The notes: a model not told the origin generated them from the letters alone. Shown: positions 6,115-14,110, counted from the first letter of the stretch. The stretch: DNA of 14,277 nucleotides from CAKRPJ01 sp934376955 (GCA_934376955.1 CAKRPJ010000046.1:1-14277), one strand, 5' to 3'. Numbers and translations: made by a program.

Positions 6115-9100
6115 TTATTTGAAATATTTTACGCCGCTCTCAAAGATCTTCATATCCTGTTCGCCGTAAATGTTCTTTGCAACTGCCTCTCCCCTTCTCT
6201 CGGAGTGAGCCATCTTACCATATACACGTCCGTCCGGGCTCGTGATGCCCTCGATCGCCATATAAGAACCATTCGGGTTCCAGTATTCGTCCATAGTCGG
6301 ATTGCCGCAGTCATCCACATACTGAGTAGCAACCTGTCCATTTGCAAACAGCTTAGCGATCCATTCGTCACTAGCAACGAATCTTCCCTCGCCGTGGGAA
6401 ACCGGGTTCACATAAATTCCGCCAAGCTCTGCTTCTGCAAGCCACGGAGACTTATTGGAAACCACCTTCAGGTTGACCATCTTTGATACATGACGTCCGA
6501 TCGTATTATAAGTCAGTGTCGGAGAATCCGGCTTCTGCTCAGAGATCACTCCGTCCGGGACAAGTCCAAGCTTAATTAATGCCTGGAAGCCGTTGCAGAC
6601 ACCTAAGATAAGTCCGTCTCTTTCGCTGAGGAGCTTCATGATCTCCTCCTTTAATATATCGTTACGGAACGCAGTAGCAAAGAATTTTGCGGAGCCCTCC
6701 GGTTCATCCCCGGCGGAGAAGCCGCCCGGGAACATAACGATCTGGGCTTTCTCGATCTCTTTTCTGTAGACCTCAACCGACTCTCTAATATCTTCTGCAC
6801 TCAGATTGCGGAATACTCTTGCAGAAACCTTCGCACCGGCACGTTCAAATGCCTTTGTACTGTCATACTCACAGTTCGTTCCCGGGAATACCGGGATAAA
6901 TACACTGGGAGTACCGATCTTATGGCTGCAGACCGCGATCCTTCCGCCCTTATAAAGCTCGTTCTTTACTTCTGTCTGTGCAACGCCGGAGGTTGTCGGG
7001 AAAATATCTTCCAACGGAGCATCCCAGACCTTAAGTGCTTCCTCAAGGGAAAGGACGGTATTTCCATATTCAAAGGCAGCGCGGTTTGTCACCTCACCGA
7101 TAACGGTATAGCTGATAGAGAGTGCAGAAAGCTTGTCTGCCGGAACCTCACATACGATATCGCCCCAGCCCGGAGCAAAGAGATCACGCTTGTCTACGCT
7201 GTGATCGATCACAACACCGAGATGGTTTCCGAAGGCCATCTTGCTGACAGCCTCTGCCACGCCATTTCCTTCCACCGCATAAGCGGAAACGATCTTTCCT
7301 GCCTCGATATCCTCAAACAGCTTTCCATAGCCCTCCATGATCTGCTCATATACAGGAAGGTCATAGCTGTCTTTCTTGATCTTAAACATAACGATCTTAT
7401 TGCCCGGCTTCTTAAATTCCGGAGAGATCACTGTCTTCTGATCTGCCACATCAACCGCAAAGGAAACAAGAGTCGGCGGAACATTTACTTCTTCACCGCC
7501 TTCTTCCTTAAAGCTTCCGGACATACTGTCCTTACCGCCGATAGACGGAAGGCCAAAGCCCATCTGGGCGCTGTAAGCACCGAGAAGTGCAGCGAAGGGC
7601 TGACTCCAGCGAGTCGGTTCTGTATTCATTCTACGGAAATATTCCTGGAATGTAAAGCGGATTTTTTTATAGTCTCCACCGGCAGCCACGATTTTTGCGA
7701 TGGAGGTAAGCACGGCGTAAACTGCACCATGATACGGGCTCCAGCTGGAAAGGTACGGATCAAAGCCATAGCTCATCAGGGTTACGGCATCACATTTTCC
7801 TTTTAATACCGGAAGCTTTGCTGCCATTGTCTGGATCTCTGTCATCTGGTATTTTCCACCATAAGGCATCATGACTGTACCTGCACCGATAGAGGCGTCA
7901 AATCTCTCCACAAGACCCTTCTGGGAGCAGACATTTAAAGAGCTTAACATCTTAAGCCATGCTTCCTTCACATCACCGATCTCTTTTTTCGCAAATGGGG
8001 TTCCTTCATGATTCGGAACCTCAAGGGTAACGTCTGTCTCCTGATGAGCACCGTTTGTATCAAGGAAGGCGCGGCTGAGGTCAACGATCGTCTTGCCTCT
8101 CCAGGTCATTACAAGGCGCGGGCTCTTAGTTACAGTGGCAACGGTAACGGCTTCAAGGTTTTCCTCTGCCGCATATCCAAGGAATGTGTCAACATCCTTC
8201 GGATCTACAACGACAGCCATACGCTCCTGAGACTCGGAAATCGCAAGCTCTGTTCCGTCAAGTCCTGCATATTTTTTCGGAACCTTGTCGAGGTCGATCA
8301 TAAGTCCTGCTGCAAGCTCACCGATGGCAACAGACACTCCGCCTGCTCCAAAGTCGTTACATTTCTTTATAAGTCTGGATACCTCCGGACGGCGGAACAT
8401 TCTCTGGATCTTTCTCTCTGTGGGCGGATTTCCCTTCTGTACCTCTGCACCGCATACCTCGATGGATTCCTCTGTATGTACCTTGGAGGAGCCTGTCGCA
8501 CCGCCGATACCGTCACGGCCGGTACGTCCTCCGAGAAGGATGATGATATCTCCCGGATCGGAGGTTTCACGGATCACGTTTGCTCTCGGAGCCGCAGCCA
8601 TTACCGCACCGATCTCCATTCTCTTGGCAACGTAGCCCGGATGATATAATTCTTTTACATAGCCGGTGGCAAGTCCGATCTGGTTTCCGTAGGAGCTGTA
8701 GCCGTGGGCTGCCTCAGTTACGATCTTTCTCTGGGGAAGCTTGCCCTTTAAGGTCTCATTTAATGGCTTTGTCGGATCTGCAGCGCCGGTGATACGCATA
8801 GCCTGATAAACGTAAGTACGTCCGGAAAGCGGATCACGGATCGCACCGCCAAGGCAGGTGGCAGCACCGCCGAAAGGCTCGATCTCTGTCGGATGGTTAT
8901 GGGTTTCATTCTTAAAGTTGATGAGCCACTCCTCTGTCTTTCCGTCGATCTCTACCGGCACTACGATGGAGCAGGCATTGATCTCATCGGAGATCTCAAG
9001 ATCATCTACCTTTCCTTCCTTGCGGAGCTTTTTTGCACCGAGGCAGGCAAGATCCATAAGGCAGACGAATTTGTCATCCCTGCCCTTATACATTTCCTGA

Positions 9101-9879
9101 TGATCTGCCAGATACTTTTTAAAGGTCTCCTCGATGGGCTTTCTGTAATCGCCCTCAGTAAAGGTAATATTCTTCAATTCTGTAGAGAAGGTGGTATGAC
9201 GGCAATGGTCAGACCAGTATGTATCGAGCACGCGGATCTCTGTTACGGACGGATCGCGTTTTTCCTCATTTTTGTAATAATTCTGGATATGCTGGAAATC
9301 CTTGAAGGTCATTGCAAGGTTCAAGGAAGCATAAAGCTCCTTAAGCTCCTTTTCTCCCATAGCGGAAAAGCCCTCAAATACGGCAACATCCTCAGGTACA
9401 TCAAATACTGCTACCAGTGTATCCGGGATCTCCTCTGCTGCCTCACGGGAATCCACCGGATTGATACAGAAGGATTTGATTGCCTCTGCCTCGGCCTCGG
9501 TAATATCTCCGGAAATAACATAAGTTGTTGCGGATTTGATGACCGGCTCCTCGTTTTCATTTAACAGCTTTACACACTGTACGGCAGAATCTGCTCTCTG
9601 GTCAAACTGTCCCGGAAGATATTCCACTGAAAAAACGAAATCCTTTTCATTGTGAAGGAAGGTATTCTCAAATACAGTATCCACCGGCGGCTCGGAAAAG
9701 ATCGTCAAAAGTGACTCTTTATAGACATCCTCTGAAATATTTTCAATGTCATAGCGGATCAGGATACGGACTCCTGTTACTCCCCGGATCCCCAGGTAGC
9801 TTCTGATCTCATCGCTAAGCTCTCTGGCCTGAACGGCAAATTCCGGTTTCTTCTCAACAAATACGCGCTTTACGCTCAT
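6115..9879 (-). CDS. purL: Phosphoribosylformylglycinamidine (FGAM) synthase, one-chain PurL
   Basis: A 1254-residue enzyme for the fourth step of purine biosynthesis: FGAR + glutamine + ATP give FGAM + glutamate + ADP in the cytoplasm. It fuses what B. subtilis makes as PurS, PurL and PurQ. The N-terminal PurS-like region covers about 1-150. The synthetase core has TYWSDHCRHTTF (220-231), NFKNETHNHPTEIEPFGG (321-338) and a second half-repeat with SIGGKDSMSG. The C-terminal class I glutaminase has FPGGFSAGDEPEGSAKFFA, LGVCNGFQ with nucleophile Cys1095, and His1225/Glu1227 in AHSERRGE. All catalytic residues are present. The sequence style matches the shorter single-chain clade of Clostridia and streptococci rather than the E. 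coli form (about 1295). The start ATG follows AAGGAGG at ideal spacing. It stands alone, away from other pur genes in this window. No purine riboswitch or PurR box was recognised upstream. Confidence 0.97.
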   Translation of the reverse strand: MSVKRVFVEKKPEFAVQARELSDEIRSYLGIRGVTGVRILIRYDIENISEDVYKESLLTIFSEPPVDTVFENTFLHNEKDFVFSVEYLPGQFDQRADSAVQCVKLLNENEEPVIKSATTYVISGDITEAEAEAIKSFCINPVDSREAAEEIPDTLVAVFDVPEDVAVFEGFSAMGEKELKELYASLNLAMTFKDFQHIQNYYKNEEKRDPSVTEIRVLDTYWSDHCRHTTFSTELKNITFTEGDYRKPIEETFKKYLADHQEMYKGRDDKFVCLMDLACLGAKKLRKEGKVDDLEISDEINACSIVVPVEIDGKTEEWLINFKNETHNHPTEIEPFGGAATCLGGAIRDPLSGRTYVYQAMRITGAADPTKPLNETLKGKLPQRKIVTEAAHGYSSYGNQIGLATGYVKELYHPGYVAKRMEIGAVMAAAPRANVIRETSDPGDIIILLGGRTGRDGIGGATGSSKVHTEESIEVCGAEVQKGNPPTERKIQRMFRRPEVSRLIKKCNDFGAGGVSVAIGELAAGLMIDLDKVPKKYAGLDGTELAISESQERMAVVVDPKDVDTFLGYAAEENLEAVTVATVTKSPRLVMTWRGKTIVDLSRAFLDTNGAHQETDVTLEVPNHEGTPFAKKEIGDVKEAWLKMLSSLNVCSQKGLVERFDASIGAGTVMMPYGGKYQMTEIQTMAAKLPVLKGKCDAVTLMSYGFDPYLSSWSPYHGAVYAVLTSIAKIVAAGGDYKKIRFTFQEYFRRMNTEPTRWSQPFAALLGAYSAQMGFGLPSIGGKDSMSGSFKEEGGEEVNVPPTLVSFAVDVADQKTVISPEFKKPGNKIVMFKIKKDSYDLPVYEQIMEGYGKLFEDIEAGKIVSAYAVEGNGVAEAVSKMAFGNHLGVVIDHSVDKRDLFAPGWGDIVCEVPADKLSALSISYTVIGEVTNRAAFEYGNTVLSLEEALKVWDAPLEDIFPTTSGVAQTEVKNELYKGGRIAVCSHKIGTPSVFIPVFPGTNCEYDSTKAFERAGAKVSARVFRNLSAEDIRESVEVYRKEIEKAQIVMFPGGFSAGDEPEGSAKFFATAFRNDILKEEIMKLLSERDGLILGVCNGFQALIKLGLVPDGVISEQKPDSPTLTYNTIGRHVSKMVNLKVVSNKSPWLAEAELGGIYVNPVSHGEGRFVASDEWIAKLFANGQVATQYVDDCGNPTMDEYWNPNGSYMAIEGITSPDGRVYGKMAHSERRGEAVAKNIYGEQDMKIFESGVKYFK

Positions 9880-9899
9880 GTTTTTTCCTCCTTGTATGT

Positions 9900-9933
9900 T
9901 TAATGCGGGATCTGATGGCTTCCCTTACATTAA
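9900..9933 (-). other. Imperfect hairpin in the purL leader
   Basis: Arms TTAATG (9900-9905) and CATTAA (9928-9933), with an inner GGG/CCC pairing (9907-9909/9922-9924), fold in the untranslated leader about 20 bases before the purL start, just upstream of the AAGGAGG. The structure is too weak and lacks a T run to be a terminator; whether it affects translation is unknown. Confidence 0.35.
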
Positions 9934-9954
9934 TATTCCTCTGTCTCTCATGCC

Positions 9955-9984
9955 ATACTAACACATCTTATATAAATAAGTAAA
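9955..9984 (-). promoter_or_regulatory. Probable promoter of purL
   Basis: On the minus strand an extended -10, TGT-TAGTAT (9955-9963), pairs with -35 TTTACT (9979-9984) over an 18-base spacer. The start would fall near 9948, giving a leader of about 68 bases. The -35 box abuts an AT-rich perfect inverted repeat (9984-10009). Confidence 0.55.
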
Positions 9985-10009
9985 ATTAATAAATTTAATC
10001 TTATTAATT
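9984..10009. repeat. AT-rich perfect inverted repeat upstream of purL
   Basis: AATTAATAA (9984-9992) and TTATTAATT (10001-10009) are perfect 9-base arms around an 8-base spacer, directly behind the purL -35 box and 21 bases after the stop codon of the sigma-like gene. It may be an operator or UP-like element for purL, or a weak terminator for the gene before it; AT-only composition makes chance more likely than for a GC-containing dyad. Confidence 0.45.
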
Positions 10010-10030
10010 ATATACGCTAATATATTCTTA

Positions 10031-10654
10031 TTATTGAAATTCACGGTTCAGCTCACTTAAGTTCAATGCATCCATCGTCATGCGCATCACCTCGCGGACC
10101 TCGTCCTCGGTCATCTGCATGCGTTCTGCCAGCTCCTTAAGGTTTGCTTCCCGTCCCAGTTCCTCTGCCATCACCTTGGAAACCTCCTGAAGCACATTGA
10201 CGCGGGCCAGCATCTCCTCCTCTTTTTCAAGCTCCTCCCTGTTCTCGTTGATGGTTTCCTCCATGCGGACGCGGATCCGGCTCTCCAGAAGCTTTTCAAA
10301 GCTGCCCTCAAATCCCTCATCCGCTAACATCACCAGTTCAAGGCTGGCCTCCTGGATCAGATCCGCCATCGGAACTCCTTTGTTCAGATAATCCTTGATG
10401 ATCAGAAGCACTCCTTTCAGATTCCCTTCGATCAGACGTTCTCTGGCCTCAGCCTTTCCCTCCTTGATCTCAGAAAGAAGCCTTGCATTTTCTTCCTCGG
10501 TGCATGGCGTTATCGCAGAAAGCTCCTCCAGATAAAACTGATAGATATCTGTTCCGAGACCGCCCTCCTCGGTGCCTGCTTGTGCACCGCTTTCAACACG
10601 ATCCCCGCTGCTTTCCTCATCCCATACGTCATTTCTGTCAAAATTTTCTTTCAT
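10031..10654 (-). CDS. Sigma-70-like protein lacking region 4
   Basis: A 207-residue acidic protein resembling a truncated primary-type sigma factor. From the chosen ATG, an acidic leader (1-35) precedes a region 1.2-like stretch (DIYQFYLEELSAITPCTEEE, about 36-55) and a region 2-like stretch containing EGNLKGVLLIIKDYLNKGVP and DLIQEASLELV (about 76-108). The -10-recognition part expected as TWWIRQAI is degenerate (ESRIRVRMEETI, about 124-135). Then come a Glu-rich helix and a region 3-like helix-turn-helix (LGREANLKELAERMQMTEDEV, about 166-186). No region 4 follows: the chain ends at 207, so it should not bind a -35 box. It could be a modified sigma factor, an RNA-polymerase-binding regulator or an anti-sigma-like decoy. 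Start choice: ATG at 10652-10654 with AAAGGA upstream; an in-frame TTG at 10694-10696 with GGGAAGG would add 14 residues but sits on the LysR -35 box. Confidence 0.75.
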   Translation of the reverse strand: MKENFDRNDVWDEESSGDRVESGAQAGTEEGGLGTDIYQFYLEELSAITPCTEEENARLLSEIKEGKAEARERLIEGNLKGVLLIIKDYLNKGVPMADLIQEASLELVMLADEGFEGSFEKLLESRIRVRMEETINENREELEKEEEMLARVNVLQEVSKVMAEELGREANLKELAERMQMTEDEVREVMRMTMDALNLSELNREFQ

Positions 10655-10689
10655 ATATGTCATGTCCTTTCCGATTCCAAATATTTCTC

Positions 10690-10718
10690 TTTTCAAAATG
10701 CCTTCCCTGTGATAAAAT
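10690..10718 (+). promoter_or_regulatory. Promoter of the LysR-type gene
   Basis: -35-like TTTTCA (10690-10695), a 17-base spacer and extended -10 TGA-TAAAAT (10710-10718), giving a start near 10725 and a leader of about 22 bases. A short dyad ATAAA-N11-TTTAT (10712-10732) spans the predicted start; it does not have the T-N11-A form of a standard LysR box. Confidence 0.55.
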
Positions 10719-10746
10719 AGACTGGCATTTATAAGGAGGTCTAATG

Positions 10747-11625
10747 ATGGATATCAATTATGAATTATATAAGGTTTTTTATTATGTTGCAAGAACCTTG
10801 AGCTTCTCCGAAGCCTCCAAGCAGCTCTTTATTTCCCAATCGGCTGTCAGCCAGTCGATCAAGGTTCTTGAGAAAAAGCTGGGACAGGCCCTGTTTGTGC
10901 GGAGCACAAAAAAAGTGCAGCTGACGCCGGAGGGGGAGATCCTTTTTAAGCACATTGAACCCGCCATGAACCTGATCCGCAGGGGAGAAAATCAGCTTTT
11001 GGAAGCCAATACACTGAACGGAGGTCAGCTGCGTATCGCTGCCAGTGACACGATCTGCCGCTATTTTCTGGTTCCCTACCTCGGCAGATTCCATACTGCC
11101 TATCCCAATATCCATATTAAGGTGACAAACTCTACTTCCATCGATTGTGCCCATCTGCTTGAAAACGGACAGGTGGATTTTATCATCACGAATTTTCCCA
11201 ATTCCGGCCTGTCCAATACGCTGAATGTCCGGGCGATCCACGAATTTCACGATGTTTTTGTGGCAAATCCCAACTATTTTCCGATAAAGGAGCATCCCGT
11301 CACCCTTGATGAGCTTTTAGACGATCCGATCATGATGCTGGATCGGAAAAGCACCACCAGCGAATTTCTTCATTCCCTGTTCCAGAAGTCTCATCTGGAT
11401 CTGGTTCCGGAGATCGAGTTAAGCAGCAATGACCTTCTCATCGATCTGGCAAGGATCGGTCTGGGTATCGCCTTCGTTCCGGATTTTTGCATCCCAAAGG
11501 GAGAAAAGGAGCTTTATGTTCTGGATCTTAAAGAAAAGCTTCCTGCCAGAAAGCTCGTTGTGGCTTACAATGAGGCCCTTCCGATCTCCCAGGCTGCCCG
11601 CCAGTTCATCGACATTCTTCCCTAG
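10747..11625 (+). CDS. LysR-type transcriptional regulator
   Basis: A 292-residue LysR-family regulator of normal length. The N-terminal winged helix-turn-helix (about 4-63) contains LSFSEASKQLFISQSAVSQSIKVLEKKLGQALFVRSTKKVQLTPEGE, a near-canonical family signature. A linker helix (about 65-90) leads to the two-lobed effector domain (about 93-290), which includes the typical GQLRIAASDTICRYFLVPYLGRFHTAYPNI opening and the IGLGIAFVPDF segment near 235-245. The effector is unknown. AAGGAGGT (10733-10740) is followed by two adjacent ATGs; the second (10747) has the better 7-base spacing, while using the first (10744) adds one Met. It is divergent from the sigma-like gene, and LysR proteins often control their divergent neighbour, so that gene and itself are the first target candidates. 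Its last four bases, CTAG, also hold the stop of the convergent helicase gene. Confidence 0.93.
   Translation: MDINYELYKVFYYVARTLSFSEASKQLFISQSAVSQSIKVLEKKLGQALFVRSTKKVQLTPEGEILFKHIEPAMNLIRRGENQLLEANTLNGGQLRIAASDTICRYFLVPYLGRFHTAYPNIHIKVTNSTSIDCAHLLENGQVDFIITNFPNSGLSNTLNVRAIHEFHDVFVANPNYFPIKEHPVTLDELLDDPIMMLDRKSTTSEFLHSLFQKSHLDLVPEIELSSNDLLIDLARIGLGIAFVPDFCIPKGEKELYVLDLKEKLPARKLVVAYNEALPISQAARQFIDILP
10764..10792 (-). promoter_or_regulatory. Strong sigma-A-type promoter of the sigma-like gene, inside the LysR coding sequence
   Basis: On the minus strand, TTGCAA (10787-10792), exactly 17 bases, then a perfect TATAAT (10764-10769). It lies within the first 16 codons of the LysR gene. Transcription would start near 10757 and run through the complement of the LysR start codon, ribosome binding site and promoter before reaching the sigma-like gene, with a leader of about 100 bases to its ATG. 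Confidence 0.65.
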
Positions 11626-13991
11626 CTTTCTTCCTCACCCTTCTTCCAGAAATCAGAGAGGCATGCAGAAACATTGCTTTTGTTCACCATCTGGAAATGC
11701 TCCCATTCTCTCGGGAACAATTCCAGATGATCCCGCTTCAAAAAACGATCATCCAAAAGCAGGATGACTCCTTTATCGGCAGGTGTGCGGATCACGCGCC
11801 CTGCTGCCTGAAGGACTTTATTCATTCCCGGATACTGGTAAGAAAAATCGAAGCCTCTTTCTTCTGTTTCATCGAAATATTCTCTGAGGATCTCCTGCTC
11901 TGTGCAGACCATTGGAAGTCCCGTCCCTACAACGATAACCCCGATAAGCCGTTCCTCCTTAAGATCGACTCCCTCTGAAAAGCTTCCTCCCATCACACAG
12001 AAGGCTGCGAGGGAATGCTCTCTTTTTCGTTCAAATTCCTCCAGAAATTCCTTTTTTTCTATTTCTCCCATCCCCTGTCCCTGTATGATCAGGTCTGCCT
12101 TTAAGGGCGCCTCCTCAAAGATTTTTTCAACAGCGTCCATATACTGATAGGAGGGAAAAAAGATCATATAATTCCCCTTCTTTGCTTCTGTGACTGTGCG
12201 GATATAATCTGCCACCTTCCGATACTCCGCCTCATTTCGTCTGGAGTAGCGGCTGCTCACATCCGTTGCCACCATTAACAGACGGTTGCTCTCAGGAAAC
12301 GGCGAGGCAGCATAAACCGCATAATCCTCTGTTTCCCCCGAAAGAAGCTTTTTATAATAATTTACCGGAAGCAGCGTCGCAGAGAACAGGATCGTGCTGT
12401 TTCCCTGCCCCATACAACGGGAAAGGAGTCTGGAGGGATCCACGCAAAAGAGCCGCACCGAAAAGGAGGTGTTTCCGACATTTTCCGCGTAGATCCTATA
12501 GTGGTCATCCAGCTCCTCGTATATATAAAGGAAATCCCTCAGACAAAAATAAAGCTCCAGCACCTCATCTCTGCCTTCAAATTCCGGATATTCCTCTAAA
12601 AACTCCTCCATTTCCGAAAAAACCGACATGATCTCTGCCGCAAGTCCCGTCACATCCTGAAGGATCTGATAATCCTCGCACTCCCGCTTCATGGAAAGCA
12701 GTATCCGGTTGCAGCGTTCAAGCTTCCGTTCCAGCTTCGGTGACATATTTTTGATCCTGCGCTTTACTTCAAGGATATCCTCTTTTCTTACCGCCGCACT
12801 ATACATCTTTCTGGCCCGTGAAACAAGATTGTGGGCCTCATCGACCAAAAAAAGATAACCGCCGACGGCTCCCTCCGCAAAATAACGTTTCAGCCGTACA
12901 TTCGGATCGAAAACATAATTATAATCGCATACGATACCGTCTGTCCAGCTTGATATGTCCAGCTCATATTCAAAGGGGCAGACCCGATACTTTTCCGCAT
13001 AGGAAAGAATCTTTTGCTGCGTGATATCCTGTTCCAGATGCAGGATATCGAATACCGCCTCGTTGACCCGGTCATAATGCCCCTTTGCCCGGGGACATAC
13101 ATCGGGATCACATATCCTCTCCTCGAAGGGGCAGAGCTTTTCTCTTGCTGTGATCGTTACAGAAGTAAAGATAAGACCGCGTTCTCTCAGAATGGAAAGG
13201 GATTCCTCCGCAACAGTCCGAGTGACGGTTTTAGCCGTCAGATAGAACAGCTTTTCCCCTTTTCCTTCTCCGATGGCCCGGATCGCCGGATAGATCGTCG
13301 ACAAGGTCTTTCCGATCCCGGTAGGCGCCTGTATATACAGCTTTTTTCCCCGTTGGATCGTCCGATATACGGAAACAACAAGGTCACGCTGCCCCTCCCG
13401 ATAGGGATAAGGAAACATAAGCTCACGGATCGACCGGTCTCGTACTATTTCGTGATGGTACTGGTAGCGCGCCCATTTAAAGTATTCATGGAGAACACTT
13501 CGAAACCACGCTTCAAGCTCCTTGGCAGTCTCATCACAGCAAAAACGCCGGATCTCCTCTGTTTCAAGGCTGCAGTATGTCAGCTGGAGCCGGATCTCGG
13601 TAAGACCCTTTTCACAGCAATAAAAATACCCATAGCACCTTGCCTGGGCAAGATGAACCGGTATCGGCTCCGAAAGCCGTTCCGGATCCATATACATGCC
13701 TTTGATCTCATCGATCACGGTGATCCCATTCTCCTCAAAGATCCCATCGGCACGTCCTTCTATGAGAAGCTCGATCTCCTGTTCTTCATCCGAAGCCACA
13801 TACCGGAGAGGAACCTCGGCTCTGTACCCGGCTCCCATCTTTTTCTGGAGCTTTCTGTGTATTCTGCCTCCGGCTAACATGGCATCCTTCTGGGCAGCTC
13901 CCCGGTGACGATTATCGATGTCTCCCGAACGAAGAACAAATTCGACCAGATTACGGACGGATATTCTCATTTGTTTTCTGTTTTCGTCCAT
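11622..13991 (-). CDS. PD-(D/E)XK nuclease fused to XPD/DinG-type iron-sulphur DNA helicase
   Basis: A 789-residue superfamily 2 helicase. The N-terminal domain (about 1-185) looks like a RecB/Cas4-type nuclease: GRIHRKL (His45), EGRADG (Asp82), VIDEIKG (Glu95, Lys97) and QARCY (Gln116-Tyr120). The helicase follows: Walker A APTGIGKT (222-229), TAKTVTR, four cysteines spaced as an XPD Fe-S cluster (Cys287, 294, 299, 338), VDEAHN (384-387), LFSATL (535-540), GGSFSEGVDL (near 668-677) and motif VI QAAGRVIR (728-735). It probably unwinds DNA 5' to 3' in repair, with a nuclease that may cut the strand. Start choice: ATG at 13989-13991 has AGGAGCAGGA upstream; an ATG at 14016-14018 has no ribosome binding site and lies only about 3 bases from the predicted transcription start. 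Bacillus DinG carries a DnaQ-type exonuclease instead, so this is a different fusion. Convergent with LysR, sharing CTAG. Confidence 0.9.
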   Translation of the reverse strand: MDENRKQMRISVRNLVEFVLRSGDIDNRHRGAAQKDAMLAGGRIHRKLQKKMGAGYRAEVPLRYVASDEEQEIELLIEGRADGIFEENGITVIDEIKGMYMDPERLSEPIPVHLAQARCYGYFYCCEKGLTEIRLQLTYCSLETEEIRRFCCDETAKELEAWFRSVLHEYFKWARYQYHHEIVRDRSIRELMFPYPYREGQRDLVVSVYRTIQRGKKLYIQAPTGIGKTLSTIYPAIRAIGEGKGEKLFYLTAKTVTRTVAEESLSILRERGLIFTSVTITAREKLCPFEERICDPDVCPRAKGHYDRVNEAVFDILHLEQDITQQKILSYAEKYRVCPFEYELDISSWTDGIVCDYNYVFDPNVRLKRYFAEGAVGGYLFLVDEAHNLVSRARKMYSAAVRKEDILEVKRRIKNMSPKLERKLERCNRILLSMKRECEDYQILQDVTGLAAEIMSVFSEMEEFLEEYPEFEGRDEVLELYFCLRDFLYIYEELDDHYRIYAENVGNTSFSVRLFCVDPSRLLSRCMGQGNSTILFSATLLPVNYYKKLLSGETEDYAVYAASPFPESNRLLMVATDVSSRYSRRNEAEYRKVADYIRTVTEAKKGNYMIFFPSYQYMDAVEKIFEEAPLKADLIIQGQGMGEIEKKEFLEEFERKREHSLAAFCVMGGSFSEGVDLKEERLIGVIVVGTGLPMVCTEQEILREYFDETEERGFDFSYQYPGMNKVLQAAGRVIRTPADKGVILLLDDRFLKRDHLELFPREWEHFQMVNKSNVSACLSDFWKKGEEES

Positions 13992-14027
13992 TTTCTGATC
14001 CTGCTCCTTTTTACGCATTCTGTTTCA

Positions 14028-14056
14028 ATTATACGATATCATACGGGGAAAGTAAA
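14028..14056 (-). promoter_or_regulatory. Promoter of the nuclease-helicase gene
   Basis: On the minus strand, TTTACT (14051-14056), 17 bases, perfect TATAAT (14028-14033). The predicted start near 14021 leaves about 30 bases before the preferred ATG at 13991. No LexA-type (CGAAC-N4-GTTCG-like) operator was seen here. Confidence 0.7.
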
Positions 14057-14079
14057 GGAGACGCATCCATTTGTTAAAA

Positions 14080-14110
14080 TCGCCGCCACCCGTTGTACGG
14101 GTGGCGGCGA
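14080..14110 (-). terminator. Very strong terminator of the cell-wall-binding protein gene
   Basis: A perfect 14-base-pair GC-rich stem, TCGCCGCCACCCGT (14080-14093) with its complement at 14097-14110, a TGT loop, and TTTT following on the minus strand, 38 bases after the stop of the upstream gene. It isolates the helicase promoter from transcription entering from the right. Confidence 0.88.

Noticed and set aside
6922..7806. A 294-codon plus-strand open frame opposite purL
   Set aside because: It is an antisense frame inside a fully conserved purL with all motifs; it has no ribosome binding site or family resemblance.
8008..9564. Further long plus-strand frames opposite purL (8008-8649 and 8893-9564)
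   Set aside because: Same reasoning: the opposite strand encodes conserved FGAM synthase residues throughout.
9880..10030. Purine riboswitch upstream of purL
   Set aside because: The conserved purine aptamer loops and a TATA-flanked three-way junction are absent, and the leader is too short.
10712..10732. ATAAA-N11-TTTAT dyad as a LysR binding box
   Set aside because: The geometry is A-N11-T rather than the usual T-N11-A, the arms are AT-only and they overlap the -10 box, so it is not reported as an operator.
13014..13877. A 287-codon plus-strand open frame opposite the nuclease-helicase
   Set aside because: It is antisense to helicase and nuclease motifs, with no recognisable domain or start signal; a by-product of codon bias.
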